The notes under the pieces were generated by a model. It saw nothing but the letters and a program-made list of their open reading frames with translations. It was not told the origin of the DNA and searched no databases. The position numbers and the translations under genes are program-made. A DNA stretch of 64,000 nucleotides from Takakia lepidozioides (Eukaryota > Streptophyta > Takakiopsida > Takakiales > Takakiaceae), in contig CM060733.1 in the NCBI GenBank assembly GCA_030704615.1, positions 5,394,001 to 5,458,000 on the forward strand, given 5' to 3'. Positions 1 to 10,672 of the stretch are shown piece by piece. Positions within the stretch are counted from its first letter, which is position 1; each line of letters starts with the position of its first letter.

Positions 1-2227
1 GCCCAACATCAGTGGCTAAGCTCCCAAGTCCAACAAGACCTCGCAGTGGCCGGTACTTCTTGCCTGCCGGTCCACTCAAAGAGAAAATGCCATCCTGGTT
101 GTCTAACAAGACAACTCCAGGTGTCACCATGGCGCGCTCAAAGGCTGGCCTAGCTGGCAGCTCCGTCAACCTGGCAGCTGCAGCTTGCCATGGCGCAGCC
201 GTGGCAGTCTTGACCCTCAAATCCGAGGATCCCTCTGCCACTACACCTCCACTAACTCCGCAGAAGATGAAGTGACCTCCCCACTCTCACAGAGTGTTGC
301 TGCTAGTCTGAACACTGCAGCTGGTCTTACCCCCGGCGTCGCAATCATGGTTGCCGAGAACAGTGGGGCTTGACACACAGAGGTGGCTGCCCCCAACAAC
401 ACACCGGCTGCACTAGCCTTGGCAGCAGGTGTCAGTGCTGCACGTGTAGCTCTCCCCAATGGCATAGTAACCTCCGCCTCGGTAACAGTCGGGCGAGAAC
501 TAGGTGCCATGGATGGCGTCGACACTGTCTCCGCCAAGTGAATGACTGAGGAAGCCTCGCCTGACGGCTTGCCTCCCCACGTTGTGGATCCAACTCCACC
601 TCTGCACCTCGTGGCTCAGGAACTCGTGCTGCTCCTCGAGTCACGGCTGCAGCAGACTCCACCTGCTCTAGTGGTAGTGCTGCTCCGCACATGAATCCCA
701 TGCCTCCCATATCTCCTCCCTCAGGAGCAGGAGGTGGACCATCCCGCCTGGGAGCCGGTACCGCCTGAGCTGTAGCCATGGCAGCGAGCCTCTGCTCTAG
801 CTGCTGAAGCCGGTTGGCCATGCCTTGGTCAACACCCTGACCTCCGCGTCCTTGGCCATGTTCTTGCCACCTCGTGCCCGACCACCTCGTCCTCTCTGGG
901 CTGGTCCACCTCGCCCCGGCCACCATTGTTCCCTTGGAACTGGCCTGGGCGCAACTCAGGATGCAAGTCATAACACTGGGCATCTCCATGCCCATACTTG
1001 CCACAATGCCCACACTGCAACTGTGCAGGCTGTGCTTGTGCCGGCCTTTTGCCACTCTCTGGGCAATCTCTCTTGACATGGGGTCCTCCACATGTCCAAC
1101 ATATCACCCCTGGTTGCTGTTGGCCTGCAAAAGATGCCACGGGCCTCTGCACCTGAGGTCCCCTGTAAGCTCCATGGAACTTGGGTTGGGAAACCTTGCC
1201 CCCCTGACCACGCTGTTGGGCAGTCCCTTGTGCCTGTGGGCTGGCAGCTGCGCCTCGTGCAGGCATGTCCTTGCCAAATCCAATGGTAACAACTCGCTCC
1301 TCCACCATGTTGAGCTCAATCCGCTCAGCCAGCAGAAACACATCTGCTAATGTGGGTTGGGCTGCTTGTAACAGGGTTGCATCCCGCACCCTTCTCCTGA
1401 GCTCCTTGTCCAAATTCCATACCAAACTGGATTGCCTGAGCTTCAGTAACCCCTTGGGTCACACTTATCAAGCGCCTCATACGAGTGTACGCCTCTCGCA
1501 GGCTCTCACTGGGTTTGCGCTGGAAGTCTTGCAAACTTCGCAGCTTCTCTGTCCGTACACCTTGGTAGTTCCTCCGCAACTCCTGGAAGAACTCCACCAC
1601 CGGGTTGAATCTAGGCACATGTGTTGTAGTCGTGGCAGGAGGAGTAGTAGCACCTTTTGAACTGGTACCACCTGCAGAAGTACCGGCACTACTTGTTCCA
1701 CTACTAGTGCTGGCAGTGGGAGATATTGGTACTGATGCAGCTACTGGTCGCGTCGTGCCTCGAGTAATGGAGACGTAGTCAGGTGACCAATACATCCTCC
1801 ACTCCTCAATCTCTGCTTCATGTCCTCGCCTGAACTCGTGGTAATCGTCCATAGGCGGGCCTTCCAAATGCTGGAACAGTCCCTTCCACGCCATGAATGG
1901 GTGAATAGCTGTGGATTGCGCATCTGCTGCAAATCACACCAGCTGTCGAACTCCTGGATAAAGTCATCCAACTCGATTGTGCCCACAGCTCCAGAGTACC
2001 TACGAGGCCCCTTGGTAGCTCCATACATCTCCTCCATGTCGTCCCACAACAATGGCGAATGAAACTGCACACCTGTTGATGAAGCCTCCGAAGTCTGTGT
2101 CTGACTCCACTAGTTGAGGGTGGAGGTGAAGGTGGTCTGAAACGAACACCTCGTCTGTGAACCCACTCTCACTGCTACTGCCTGTAGCCGTACTCCCCTC
2201 AAACCCTGGGTAACTCCGTGATGACAC
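1..2227 (-). mobile_element. Ty3/gypsy-like LTR retrotransposon copy A: gag and start of protease region, broken, continues off the left edge
   Basis: Read leftward, this is the gag half of the same element as copy B. A start at 2227 opens a Ser-rich N-terminus. Open stretches then run in shifted frames (breaks near 2065, 1880 and 1420). They show a capsid-like retrotransposon gag segment containing FFQELRRNYQGVRTEKLRSL, then two zinc knuckles: CWTCGGPHVKRDC (about 1078-1116, CX2CX3HX4C) and CGHCGKYGHGDAQC (about 1000-1041, canonical CX2CX4HX4C). The left 826 bases are the reverse complement of 5857-6688 with only scattered differences. Gag would package element RNA into particles. The frameshifts say this copy is dead. 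No LTR matching the one at 10673 was found upstream of gag, so the 5' end is either diverged or deleted. Assignment to gag is firm; the lineage is inferred from copy B. Confidence 0.85.
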
Positions 2228-2889
2228 TCACAATGTGCACCTCCCCACGTGACACTATAAGGCTCTAGTACTAATTCTAATAGTGACACGGGTGGGCACC
2301 TGTTGCAGTTTAAGGGTCATATCCCAGTGGCTCAGGGCACCTGCACCTGCATCCACCGCAAGAACTCCTATGGTTGGCTGGTCATCAACCCAGCCTCACC
2401 ATAGAAGAAACACTGGTGGTCTTGCTGGTCATCACTCCAGCCTCACCACCGACAGCATACTCTAGGATTGACCGGTGATCAAATCCGGCCTAATCCCTAT
2501 GAAAGCAAGCGCCCACACAAAACCAACATGGCGCACAGTCAAGCATGCAGGTGTTGGGGGGATCCAAACACAAGAAATCAAAACATCAACACCCCCACAC
2601 CAAAATCCAGCTGCAATGCTGATCCTGCAGAATATCCCAGCCCAAAACCCCGGACTGACTGGCCTCCACCAAGAGAGGCTTTGGCAACTACAAGTACAAG
2701 GTAATGAAAATAGTACAGAGATGGAGGGGAAGAATAGAAGCCCGACCAAGCAAGATCTAATCCTGATCTATGCTATCAACTGCCAGACTTCTCTCAAAGT
2801 GCCTCGCTCTGCATGATGGTAAGGTGTAGGAGGTATATCTATGTCCAGAAACCTGCCACTAACCTTGTCCCAAGCTACAGTAGCTCGCT
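2228..2889. other. Presumed 5' leader of copy A, with a short internal repeat; no gene seen
   Basis: This follows the gag start in the upstream (rightward) direction. Two imperfect copies of a roughly 30-base unit built around gctggtcatcaacccagcct lie near 2373-2400 and 2423-2450. Short open frames here show no recognisable domain. No LTR or primer-binding site could be assigned. Confidence 0.35.
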
Positions 2890-3515
2890 CTAACCAACCC
2901 TCCTCCTCTTTCTGCCAGGTAGAGACAAAGCAATACTCCCTATCTCCCGCTCACTGAACACTAAAGAAAACAAAGGTAGGGTCTGATAGTCTCTCAACTC
3001 GAAAGCTTTGAGACGGTTGCGGGTGTCCTCATTGCGAATGACTGCATCTCCTTCAAACAGAACAAACTTGTCATTGCTAATGAACCCCCGCTCGTGGTTG
3101 CCTTGTGCAGAGCGTGTCCGGCTGCAACCTGTCTGATTGCACAAACTTGTGTAGCTCCTGCTCCTCTGCTCCAGTACACCACGGCCTTGTGGCTGAACAC
3201 CTTGGTCCCCGGGGCTGTCTTTGGCTGTGTTCCAAGCCTAGCTTTCACCCACTTTGGTATTTCACCTACAGCTGCAGAACTGCTGGCTCCAACAGAGTTC
3301 TGACTGTCCAAAGCAATATTGAGGCCCTCAACGCCAACTACAGCAGTTTGTTGTCTACTGCTAATGCCTGACTCCCAGTATGCAATCAACTCGTCCAACT
3401 GTTCTCCACTCAAATCAGTCTGAGTTCCTTGGGAAACATAAATCTTGTCCCCTTGTGTGCACAGGCTAAGAGAAGAGACCTGCCCTTCAATTACGTCCTC
3501 ATTTCCCCCAGCCAT
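2890..3515 (-). pseudogene. Unrecognised open frame upstream of copy A gag, with one frameshift
   Basis: A start at 3515 opens about 130 clean codons on the minus strand (from MAGGNEDVIEGQ to about AAGHALHK). The reading then appears to jump frame near 3100 and continue to a stop at 2890, ending in the basic tail GRKRRRVG. The protein would be soluble, Ser/Gly/Ala-rich at the start and more charged at the end. I do not recognise the family. It lies about 650 bases upstream of the copy A gag start, on the same strand. It could therefore be an extra 5' ORF of that element or an unrelated host remnant. The continuation in a second frame suggests one indel in a once longer frame. No function is proposed. 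Confidence 0.35.
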
Positions 3516-4520
3516 ACAAGGAGGACATCCCAGATTTGTCTCTCATGTAGACCAGAACAGGTTCTAGAAACAGGATTGTGGATCTTTCATGGCACACTCA
3601 CACTCTAAAAATTCCATAGATTTTTAGCAGAGTCAGATAGGTAGATATCCCCTTTCTGCAGCTATCCCCCCAAAAACTGAGTCAAACGAGTCATTTGACA
3701 AAGATATGACCAATTAGGCTTAAATCATTTAAATTAGATCTTTTTTTTTTTTTTTTTTTAACACCCAAACGTTCTTGTCATTACAACCTGTTCCCAGGTT
3801 ATCTACGGGTTCCCGAGGCCGTTCCCCGACTATGCTGACTCCGGGAGCAACAGAGACGAAGGCTCTGCTCAGTTGAGCCCAATCGAAGGGACGAAGAAGT
3901 CAGCGACATGCATATCTCTGACGAGCAATACTTCGCTGACGACCAGGCACTCCAAACCAGACCAAATAGTGACCACCAACGATCGCCCCAGGAAATGCAA
4001 TCATACAAGACCGAGTTTTCTCCCCAGCAGACAAGCGGGTGTAGGTCAGCCGAGTCTTGTGGTAAGGTGAAGAGGATGCTCGGTGCATGAAGAGCTGGGT
4101 CCGATCAGCTGGCTAAGATTTGCGTTACAGATGAGATATAAACCTCTTGAGTAGCTTAGGATGGTGGAGTTGGGTCTGGCATTGACTCGTTATGATTCAT
4201 CTTTTGGCCATGGTTGGTCTCGATTTGACATGCGCAGTACATCTCCAGTATCATATTCTTGTCTTTTCGAGTCCTGGCAACCTCCCGGCTCAGCAGGTTC
4301 TTGCAAGTGCGTCAAAAGTTGGGTTTCCTCCAGTGCGTGTGCTCATTATCTTGCGCGGGTTGATGATGGGTCTCGTGCACCGGTCAAGCATTCCCTCCCT
4401 ATGCTTCATTCTTTCTCTTTTCGCAGGTTACAACTATATCTCCCTTTAATCCTCTCGCACGGTTGGGCAGAGAGTTGAGGCAGCTTCTTCTTCAAGAAAT
4501 GTTATCAATCACAATTTGGG
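3516..4520. other. Non-coding stretch with a 20-base poly-T tract
   Basis: A homopolymer T run near 3741-3760 suggests the tail of a minus-strand retroposed sequence. No convincing coding region, RNA gene or terminal repeat was seen. Confidence 0.3.
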
Positions 4521-4523
4521 TCG

Positions 4524-5400
4524 TTGGACAGAGTATCCGAGTTGGCTTGTACATCTTTGAAGCCTTCCTCCTCTTCACAGGCCGCTTCGAGTGCTCTCTG
4601 TTTGCAGCACCTTCTTCCTATCTCTGAATCTCTCCCTCAGTCTAAAGAAACAGGATGCCCACAAGTAACCTATCGCATGCGACTTCTGCTTAAAGCAAGA
4701 TGGGTTGCATTCCTCCTGTTTGCTGGTGTCGCGGCCACTTTCATGTGGAAGAGGGTTCCCCGTGCCCTGTCAAATCCTACCACCTTCTATCAAACCGACA
4801 CCGAAGTAGAAAGCAATCAAGTAGATTGGTTCCCACATTGCCATCCGCATATTTTGTGCATGGCGATTCGGGTGAGGCCAGACATTTCCTTGCTGAGCGA
4901 GGAAAAATAAGGGCGGAGAACTGCTCATGTCAAAAGGTCAAAGCCAAAGAGGTTGAAACATTGTGCGAAGGGGGACTGCAGCTGGATGCTCTGGAACCCA
5001 TCGCCAGCACTCTTTGCGAGGAGTCCATCCGTCACCATCCTCAAGAAGATCAACCTGGGCCACTCGAGAGTATTGAGAGTTCTTGAGGTAAATAGAACTA
5101 CCACACCTGGTAGCCAGGACATTGAAGCTACTATGATCGTTTAAAAAGTGGCTTGACACAAACCACGGCATTTCTGCTGCCCTCTCCCACTTCAGCGCAG
5201 CATTCAGCGTCCAGAGAGTGAAGTCCCTCTTTCCATAAAGGTAGACCTCCACGGTAAAGAGGATGAAATGCCCGCCACTTTCTATCAGCTTTCTGTCTTC
5301 GCATATGACTCCTATCCAAAGTGCAGGCCTGTCGTGCGGACCTCAATCCAGACCTCTTGGTTTTCAAACTCACGAGCAGAGACGACAACTAAATTGCGCG
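4524..5400. other. Fragmentary open frames on both strands, possible host-gene debris
   Basis: On plus, overlapping frames at 4524-4910 and 4700-5086 are open. One contains a hydrophobic stretch (ARWVAFLLFAGVAATFMW) that could be a membrane segment. On minus, 4938-5400 reads as a series of frames with stops, containing ENQEVWIEV and later CWRWVPEHPAAVP. The spacing and Trp-rich phrases are faintly like a kelch/F-box type protein, but this is a guess and I do not assign a family. At least one of the two strands must be a shadow. Confidence 0.2.
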
Positions 5401-5790
5401 CACAGCCCATGGAAACAGCAGGGCCAGATGGACTCCCGCCCCAAGATATATATTATAATAATGCTAAAACAAACATATCTAGCTTAGCACCAGCACACTA
5501 GATAACGCTCATCTCTCTCGAGTGATAAGAAAGCTAAAGGACACACACTCTCAACACAAGAAACATGAAATCCATCGCATCACTCTTTTAAAATAGAAGT
5601 CGAGCCAGGGCACCCCAAGCTATGGGGACTCCACCCCACAACAACCTACACTCCCATCATAAGCACACTCAGTTCTAAACGATGAAGGAGCTCGGTCGCG
5701 CAGGCTCAACTCGAGAGAGATGAGCTGCGCGACTGCCGCTCTCGTGAAGATAGAAGGTGTCACGGTGGTGTCAACTAAACTTGACACCTG

Positions 5791-5823
5791 ATTTAACACT
5801 TGACCTAAATCCAAGTGTTAAAT
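5791..5823. repeat. 12-bp perfect inverted repeat just outside the left end of copy B
   Basis: Arms atttaacacttg (5791-5802) and caagtgttaaat (5812-5823) are separated by 9 bases. It lies 34 bases before the point where homology to copy A begins (about 5857). It could be a target-site feature or part of another inserted repeat. Confidence 0.6.
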
Positions 5824-6147
5824 ATAAATAACTAGCTTTATTCTTATTTAACTTGACAAAGGCATGGCCAACCGGCTTCAGCAGCTAGAGCAGAGGCTTG
5901 CTGCCATGGCTACAGCTCAGGTGGTACCGGCTCTAAGGCCGGATGGTCCACCTCCTGCTCCTAAGGGAGGAGATATGGGAGGCATGGGATTCATGTGTGG
6001 AGCAGCACTACCACTAGTGCAGGTGGAGTCTGCTGCAGCCGTGACTCAAGGAGCAGCATGAGTTCCTGAGCCACGAGGTGCAGAGGTGGAGTTGGATCCA
6101 CAGCGTGGGAGGCAAGCCGTCAGGCTAGGCTTCCTCAGTCGTTCACA

Positions 6148-7089
6148 TTGGCGGAGACAGTGTCGACGCCATCCATGGCACCTAGTTCTCGCCCGACTGT
6201 TACCGAGGCGGATGTTACTATGTCATTGAGGAGAGCTACACGGGTAGCACCACTACCTAGTATTGCCAAGGCTACGGCTAGTGTGCTACTAGGAGCGGCC
6301 ACATTTGTGTGTCAGGCTCCATTGTTCTCGGCTACCATGATTGCGACGCCGGGGGTAAGACCAGCTGAGGTGTTCAGGCTGGCAGCTACACTCTGTGAGA
6401 GTGGGGAAGTTACTTCATCTTCTGTGGAGATAGTGGGAGGTGTAGTGCTGGAGGGATCCTCGGATTTGAGGGTCAAGACTGCCACGGCGGCGCCATGGCA
6501 AGCTGCAGCTGCCAGGTTGATGGAGCTGCCAGCTAGGCCAACCATTGAGCGCGCCATGGTTACACCTGGAGTTGTCATGTTAGACAACCAGGATGGCATT
6601 TTCTGTTTGAGTGGACCGGCAGGCAAGAGGTACCGGCCACTGCGGGTCTTGTTGGACTCGGGAGCTCAGCCATTGATGCTGGGCAGAGCTGCTATTGCAG
6701 GCTTGGGCCTCACGAAGGCGGATATAGAGCCTTGTCTTTTCCAGATACAGACGTCTCTGGGAGGATCAAAGCAGGCTTGGGGCATGACACGGCTTGAGTT
6801 GGCTATCAGACTACGGCCGGATCACCTTATAGATGGCTCAGTGATGCGAGCCAAGGCCATTGTGACAGACGCAGTCTCATACGATGTCCTGGTTGGTGGG
6901 GCAGTGTTGTACCCCATGGGCTTCACCCTGGATTTTTGGGAGGAGTCAGCTTTCTATAGGCCTGCATGGCAGTCAGGGGAGGGCCGGCGGTGTGCAGCTC
7001 CCTGTGACGTTCATAGGAGGAGTTGCAGTTGCCCAGCGAGGCAAGATGCTGACACTAGCAACATTCACAGCGGCAGTGAGTTGGCCTAG
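6148..7089 (+). pseudogene. gag-pro segment: retroviral-type aspartic protease of copy B
   Basis: This open frame has a Ser/Thr/Ala-rich first part, then the protease box RVLLDSGAQPLMLGRAAIAG at about residues 167-186. The DSGA catalytic Asp is there (near base 6657), and a second conserved hydrophobic stretch SYDVLVGGAVL lies about 80 residues later. The enzyme would act as a dimer to cut the Gag-Pol polyprotein. A frameshift near 6990 moves the downstream reading to another frame, in which VAVAQRGKMLTLATF and the linker to the methyltransferase continue. The first methionine at 6148 is only the first ATG of the open stretch, since gag lies in a different frame directly upstream. The same gag-to-protease frame change occurs in copy A near 540. 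Confidence 0.75.
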
Positions 7090-7359
7090 AGAGTTGCTTG
7101 AGGGCAACGCTCATTCAGAGGATGTGCCACCTCCGGGAGAGCAGGATGACATGTATGGTATGACGGAGTTGCCTACCATGGTTGCTCAGACTCCATTGTG
7201 GGGCACGAGCAAGGATTTGCAGTGGGATGCTGATCGACGGGTGCAACAAGCCTGGGTGGAGGCTTTTGTACCGTCAGGAGAGGAGGAGAGTGCGGGGATT
7301 GCATCAGGACCACCTCAGTTGTCTCCATTGGACACCACACCTATTGTGTGGCAGTATCC

Positions 7360-8610
7360 GGATGAAGGCATTTGTCTTCTGGACTTGTTTGGCGGGATCA
7401 GCACCGGATTGGCTGCTGTGTTACAGGCAGGTGTACGAGTTCGGCGTTACCTGTATGTGGAGAGGGATGAGACTGCATGACTCGTTTCACTTCGCCATAT
7501 TGCTCAGTTGGTGCAGTGGTACCCTGAGTTGTTATCGGTGTCTGCAATTTGTGGATATCAGCAGGCCTTGCCAGCAGACATTTCGTTGCTAGGGGCGCAG
7601 GATTTGGAGCGGGTTGGGTCCATTGATCTGGTAGTGGCAGGTTGGCCCTGCCAAGGGCATTCATCCCGGGCATGGCAAAGGATTGCGACTCGAGGTCGGG
7701 TCTGTTTTGGGAGATGGTGCGGGTTTTGCGCCACTTGCAGCTTCATCAAGTTGTATCTCCAGCATACATCTTGGAGAATGTGCCACTGATGGGTGATTCT
7801 TGGGCCAGGGTGATGGCCAGTGTGCATCAAGTCCGGTCGTGGCTTGGGTCAGCAGTGTTGCTAGATGCAGCTACAGTGGGGTCACGGGCTCGTCCACGGC
7901 TATGGTGGACTAACTTGATGCCACCCGCAGTGCTCAAGCGTGCATTTGATGGGGTGCAGCGGCCAACACATCTCACAGTGGATAGCATTCTGGACACAGG
8001 GAGGCAGTCTCAGCGTATGAGACATGATGACCATTCGCCTTTGGCAGTGGTCAACAAGGTGGGTCAACCACGAGCAACATTACCTACACTGCTCAGCTTC
8101 CCAGGATCGCATGCTTTCCGGGATAGTGGACCTGGCCTCCTGTGGGATGCTCAGTTGCAGCAGTTAGTGGAGCCTAATGCTGACGAGTGTGAGCGGGCAA
8201 TGGGTTTTACCACTGGTACCACGGCATTGTCGTCTCTTTCTGAGGCATCACGTCGTCAAGTATTGGGGCAAGCAATGGATCTCAATTGCTTGACCTGGAT
8301 TATCAGCTTGGCTATGGCTGAGCAACGCAGAGTGCGGAGTACACTTCCCTCGATGGTCTCTCTACCTACCGAGACGGTACAGGCAGTGAGTGGGGGCGAG
8401 CATGTGAGGACCACGGGGTGCATGCATCCATGGCACACGTGGGAGGTGCTCGAGGTTCAGAGGGAGTTGGCAGCCAAGGCGGCTGTGATGGATGAGGTTG
8501 GGGATTCTTCTCGGGTTGAGGAGGTCCTCAAGGATGAGATGATGGGGCAGGATGAGGCCTTGTCATTGACTGAGCAGGAAGGGAGTACTGCTCAAGAGGT
8601 TGCGGCATAG
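7360..8610 (+). pseudogene. C5 cytosine DNA methyltransferase domain (DNMT3/DRM-like) inside the retrotransposon, broken
   Basis: Catalytic motifs appear in the classical order. Motif I is LLDLFGGISTGLAAV (from about 7376), followed by the acidic-residue strand RYLYVERDETA. Motif IV is AGWPCQGHS, with the catalytic Cys codon at 7649-7651. Motif VI is YILENVPLMG (about 7764). Motif VIII is SRARPRLWWTNL (about 7885). Motif X is RQVLGQAMDLNCLTWI (about 8254). The enzyme would transfer a methyl group from SAM to C5 of cytosine. The LF-G-I-TG form of motif I and the R-R-WW-NL form of motif VIII resemble DNMT3/DRM proteins, but motif order is not rearranged as in plant DRM2. Damage: a stop at 7478-7480 (consistent with a C-to-T change) and one frameshift near 7670. 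The frame continues to a stop at 8610 through an acidic linker. It sits in the pol order after the protease, so it belongs to the element rather than to a chance insertion, although only one copy shows it here. Confidence 0.85.
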
Positions 8611-8769
8611 CAACCACGGGACGTGTCCTCTACCTCTAAGTCTGCTGGACTTAAGGTTGCAGTTACGAAGGGCAATTGGGAGCCTGACATTGGACCTATT
8701 GTCACTAGAGGAGAGAGACGACGTATACGGCGGTTCCTGAGGCTTACAGGAATTGCTTTGTCTCTCGTG

Positions 8770-8870
8770 CTACGGTGGATGAGCATGAGAGACATGTTCA
8801 GGTTGTGCATCGACCGGGTTTGGTCAATAGGGATGCGGATGGATTGAGTCACAATCCATGCACAAGCCAG
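8770..8870 (+). pseudogene. C-terminal remnant of RNase H
   Basis: The phrase VVHRPGLVNRDADGLSHNP matches the conserved end of Ty3/gypsy RNase H, where a His-Arg-Pro-Gly turn is followed by an Asp-Ala-Leu/Gly-Ser-Arg/His motif. Nothing of reverse transcriptase precedes it: about 100 codons of unrelated linker separate it from the methyltransferase. An internal deletion is inferred at about 8770. Confidence 0.7.
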
Positions 8871-9176
8871 CAGGATGACACTGGAGCTCGGTGGCATGGT
8901 GAGACGGACGAGGAGATGGTGCCGGGATGGCATGCATCTGCCTTTTTGTGTATCTTGGCATCGGGAGGTCAGGTTGGACCTACAATAGGGATGACTGTAG
9001 ACGGAGTGTCTGAGGACCCTGAGGCTAGTGATGAGCCAGGTGGTGCCAAAGATATATATGAGGATTTGGTTGTGTTGGACTACCTCCACATTGGAGACAC
9101 GGCAGCTAGTGTGACTGCCAAGGAAAGGGATCGGATCCTACAACGAGCCAAGAGGTTCAAGTGGTAGGGGATACAC

Positions 9177-10412
9177 ATGCTTCGAGTGTGGGAGGATGGT
9201 CGGGTGAGGATTGTGCCTCACCCCACACAGCGTGCACGGTTAGTGCGGCATGCCCATGAGGAGTTGGGGCATTTTGGAGTGCGACGCACTCACAGTTTAC
9301 TGCAGGGGCAGTATTGGTGGCGTGGTATGTATACAGAGGTGCAACAGTTCGTGGCTAGGTGCATGGTGTGTGATAGGGTGCGTGCTTCATTCAACGCCCC
9401 TACACCACAGTTGCATCCTTTACCAATAATGGGATTGGGCTACAGGTGGAGTCTTGACTTCGCAAGACCGTTGCCACTGACTATGCGCCACCACAGATAT
9501 GTGTTGGTGATGGTGAAGCACTTCTCCAAGTGGATTGAGTTGGTTCCATTGCCTGACAAGGCTAGTGTCTTGGGGGAGTTTCAGGCTTTGTGTGATACAG
9601 CCTTGATAGACCACCGCACCACTTCTCGGGATCATCCTGAGGCTGATGGCTTGGCAGAGAGAGTTGTTCAGACGGTGAAGAAGGGTTTGCGCAAGTATGG
9701 CTTGCAGAAGGGACACCTAGGAGATTGGGATCTTCAGGTTCCTTGGTTAGCCATGAGCTACAGGTTCAACAAACAAGCATCACTTGCCTCCTTCTCATCA
9801 TATTTCCTTCTCTTTGGCCGAGAGCCGGATTTGCCTATAGTCATTCGTAGGGACACTGCTCAAGTCCTTAACCTTGACGATCCGGACGTGTGGGTACGTG
9901 CATGTGATCAGCGTGCAGAATTGTTCAAGAAAGTCATGCCCATGGCTTTTGAGAACCTTGCCATTGCACAGCACCGTGATACGTTGAGGTATGTCACTAT
10001 ATGTGGTGGAGGATATCGTCCTGGGGTTCGGAGGTTTAGCCCTGGTGACTATGTTTATTTGCAGCAGACTGCTCCTACGACTCTGGATGTTACTGCAGGG
10101 CGTGTTATTCTGAGGGTTCAAGAGGTGTTGCCCTCAGGAGTCCTGATCTTGGAGGGTCGGGATGGCATGACTTGGAAAGACCATGTGCGTAATTGTGCGT
10201 CATGTCACCTTCCCAATGTCGATGGCAGAGTTGACCCAAACTTGGCAGTGGTACCTGCAGGTTTGAGGTGCATACTCTGTGGGTCTGCCAAAGGGGCAGC
10301 CATCATGATGGTGTGTGATCGATGCTCAAGGGGTTGGAATATGGGATGCTTGACACCACCTCTTGAGAAGGTTCCTGACGGAGATTGGTTGTGTCCACAC
10401 TACTTGGGATAG
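9177..10412 (+). CDS. Integrase with C-terminal PHD-finger-like module (defective)
   Basis: This is an open frame of 411 codons. It has an N-terminal HHCC zinc domain (HAHEELGHFGVRRTH then CMVC, residues about 22-68), then a DDE-type catalytic core. The first Asp is in WSLDFARPL and the Glu is in DGLAERV. The segment holding the second catalytic Asp is missing: the reading jumps from KASVL to GEFQAL near 9571, about 25-30 residues short of family members, so the enzyme is dead. The C-terminal domain carries YRPGVRRFSPGDYV, like other Ty3 integrases. The last ~50 residues (from about 10264) form CX2C...CDRC...GC...WLCPHY, a PHD finger with Asn where His is expected and His in place of the last Cys. 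Such fingers usually read histone H3 tails. A targeting role is inference. A stop at 9165-9167 separates this frame from the preceding one. Confidence 0.75.
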   Translation: MLRVWEDGRVRIVPHPTQRARLVRHAHEELGHFGVRRTHSLLQGQYWWRGMYTEVQQFVARCMVCDRVRASFNAPTPQLHPLPIMGLGYRWSLDFARPLPLTMRHHRYVLVMVKHFSKWIELVPLPDKASVLGEFQALCDTALIDHRTTSRDHPEADGLAERVVQTVKKGLRKYGLQKGHLGDWDLQVPWLAMSYRFNKQASLASFSSYFLLFGREPDLPIVIRRDTAQVLNLDDPDVWVRACDQRAELFKKVMPMAFENLAIAQHRDTLRYVTICGGGYRPGVRRFSPGDYVYLQQTAPTTLDVTAGRVILRVQEVLPSGVLILEGRDGMTWKDHVRNCASCHLPNVDGRVDPNLAVVPAGLRCILCGSAKGAAIMMVCDRCSRGWNMGCLTPPLEKVPDGDWLCPHYLG

Positions 10413-10672
10413 TGGCAGTGGACATGACTGGAGGCAGCTAACAAGACATGGGAGGCCAAGCTCATATGAGTCAATACATGAGATCCCAAGCTCAAGTTCA
10501 CAGGTTGCAAGACGGTGACTAACGATGGGGCAACTCTTGCACCCGGCCTCTTGATCTATTGAGTTTGAGTGTAGTAGGGATAGTGGTGGAGAACTTAGTG
10601 AGGCTATGGTCACTATCACATCTTGTGGCTACCTGGACTTAGAGGGACCTAAGCACCAGCTAGGGGGGCGAT

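Noticed and set aside
2228-5856. 5' LTR or primer-binding site for copy A or copy B
   Set aside because: No match to the tgtgtggactag LTR on either strand and no clear tRNA-complementary site.
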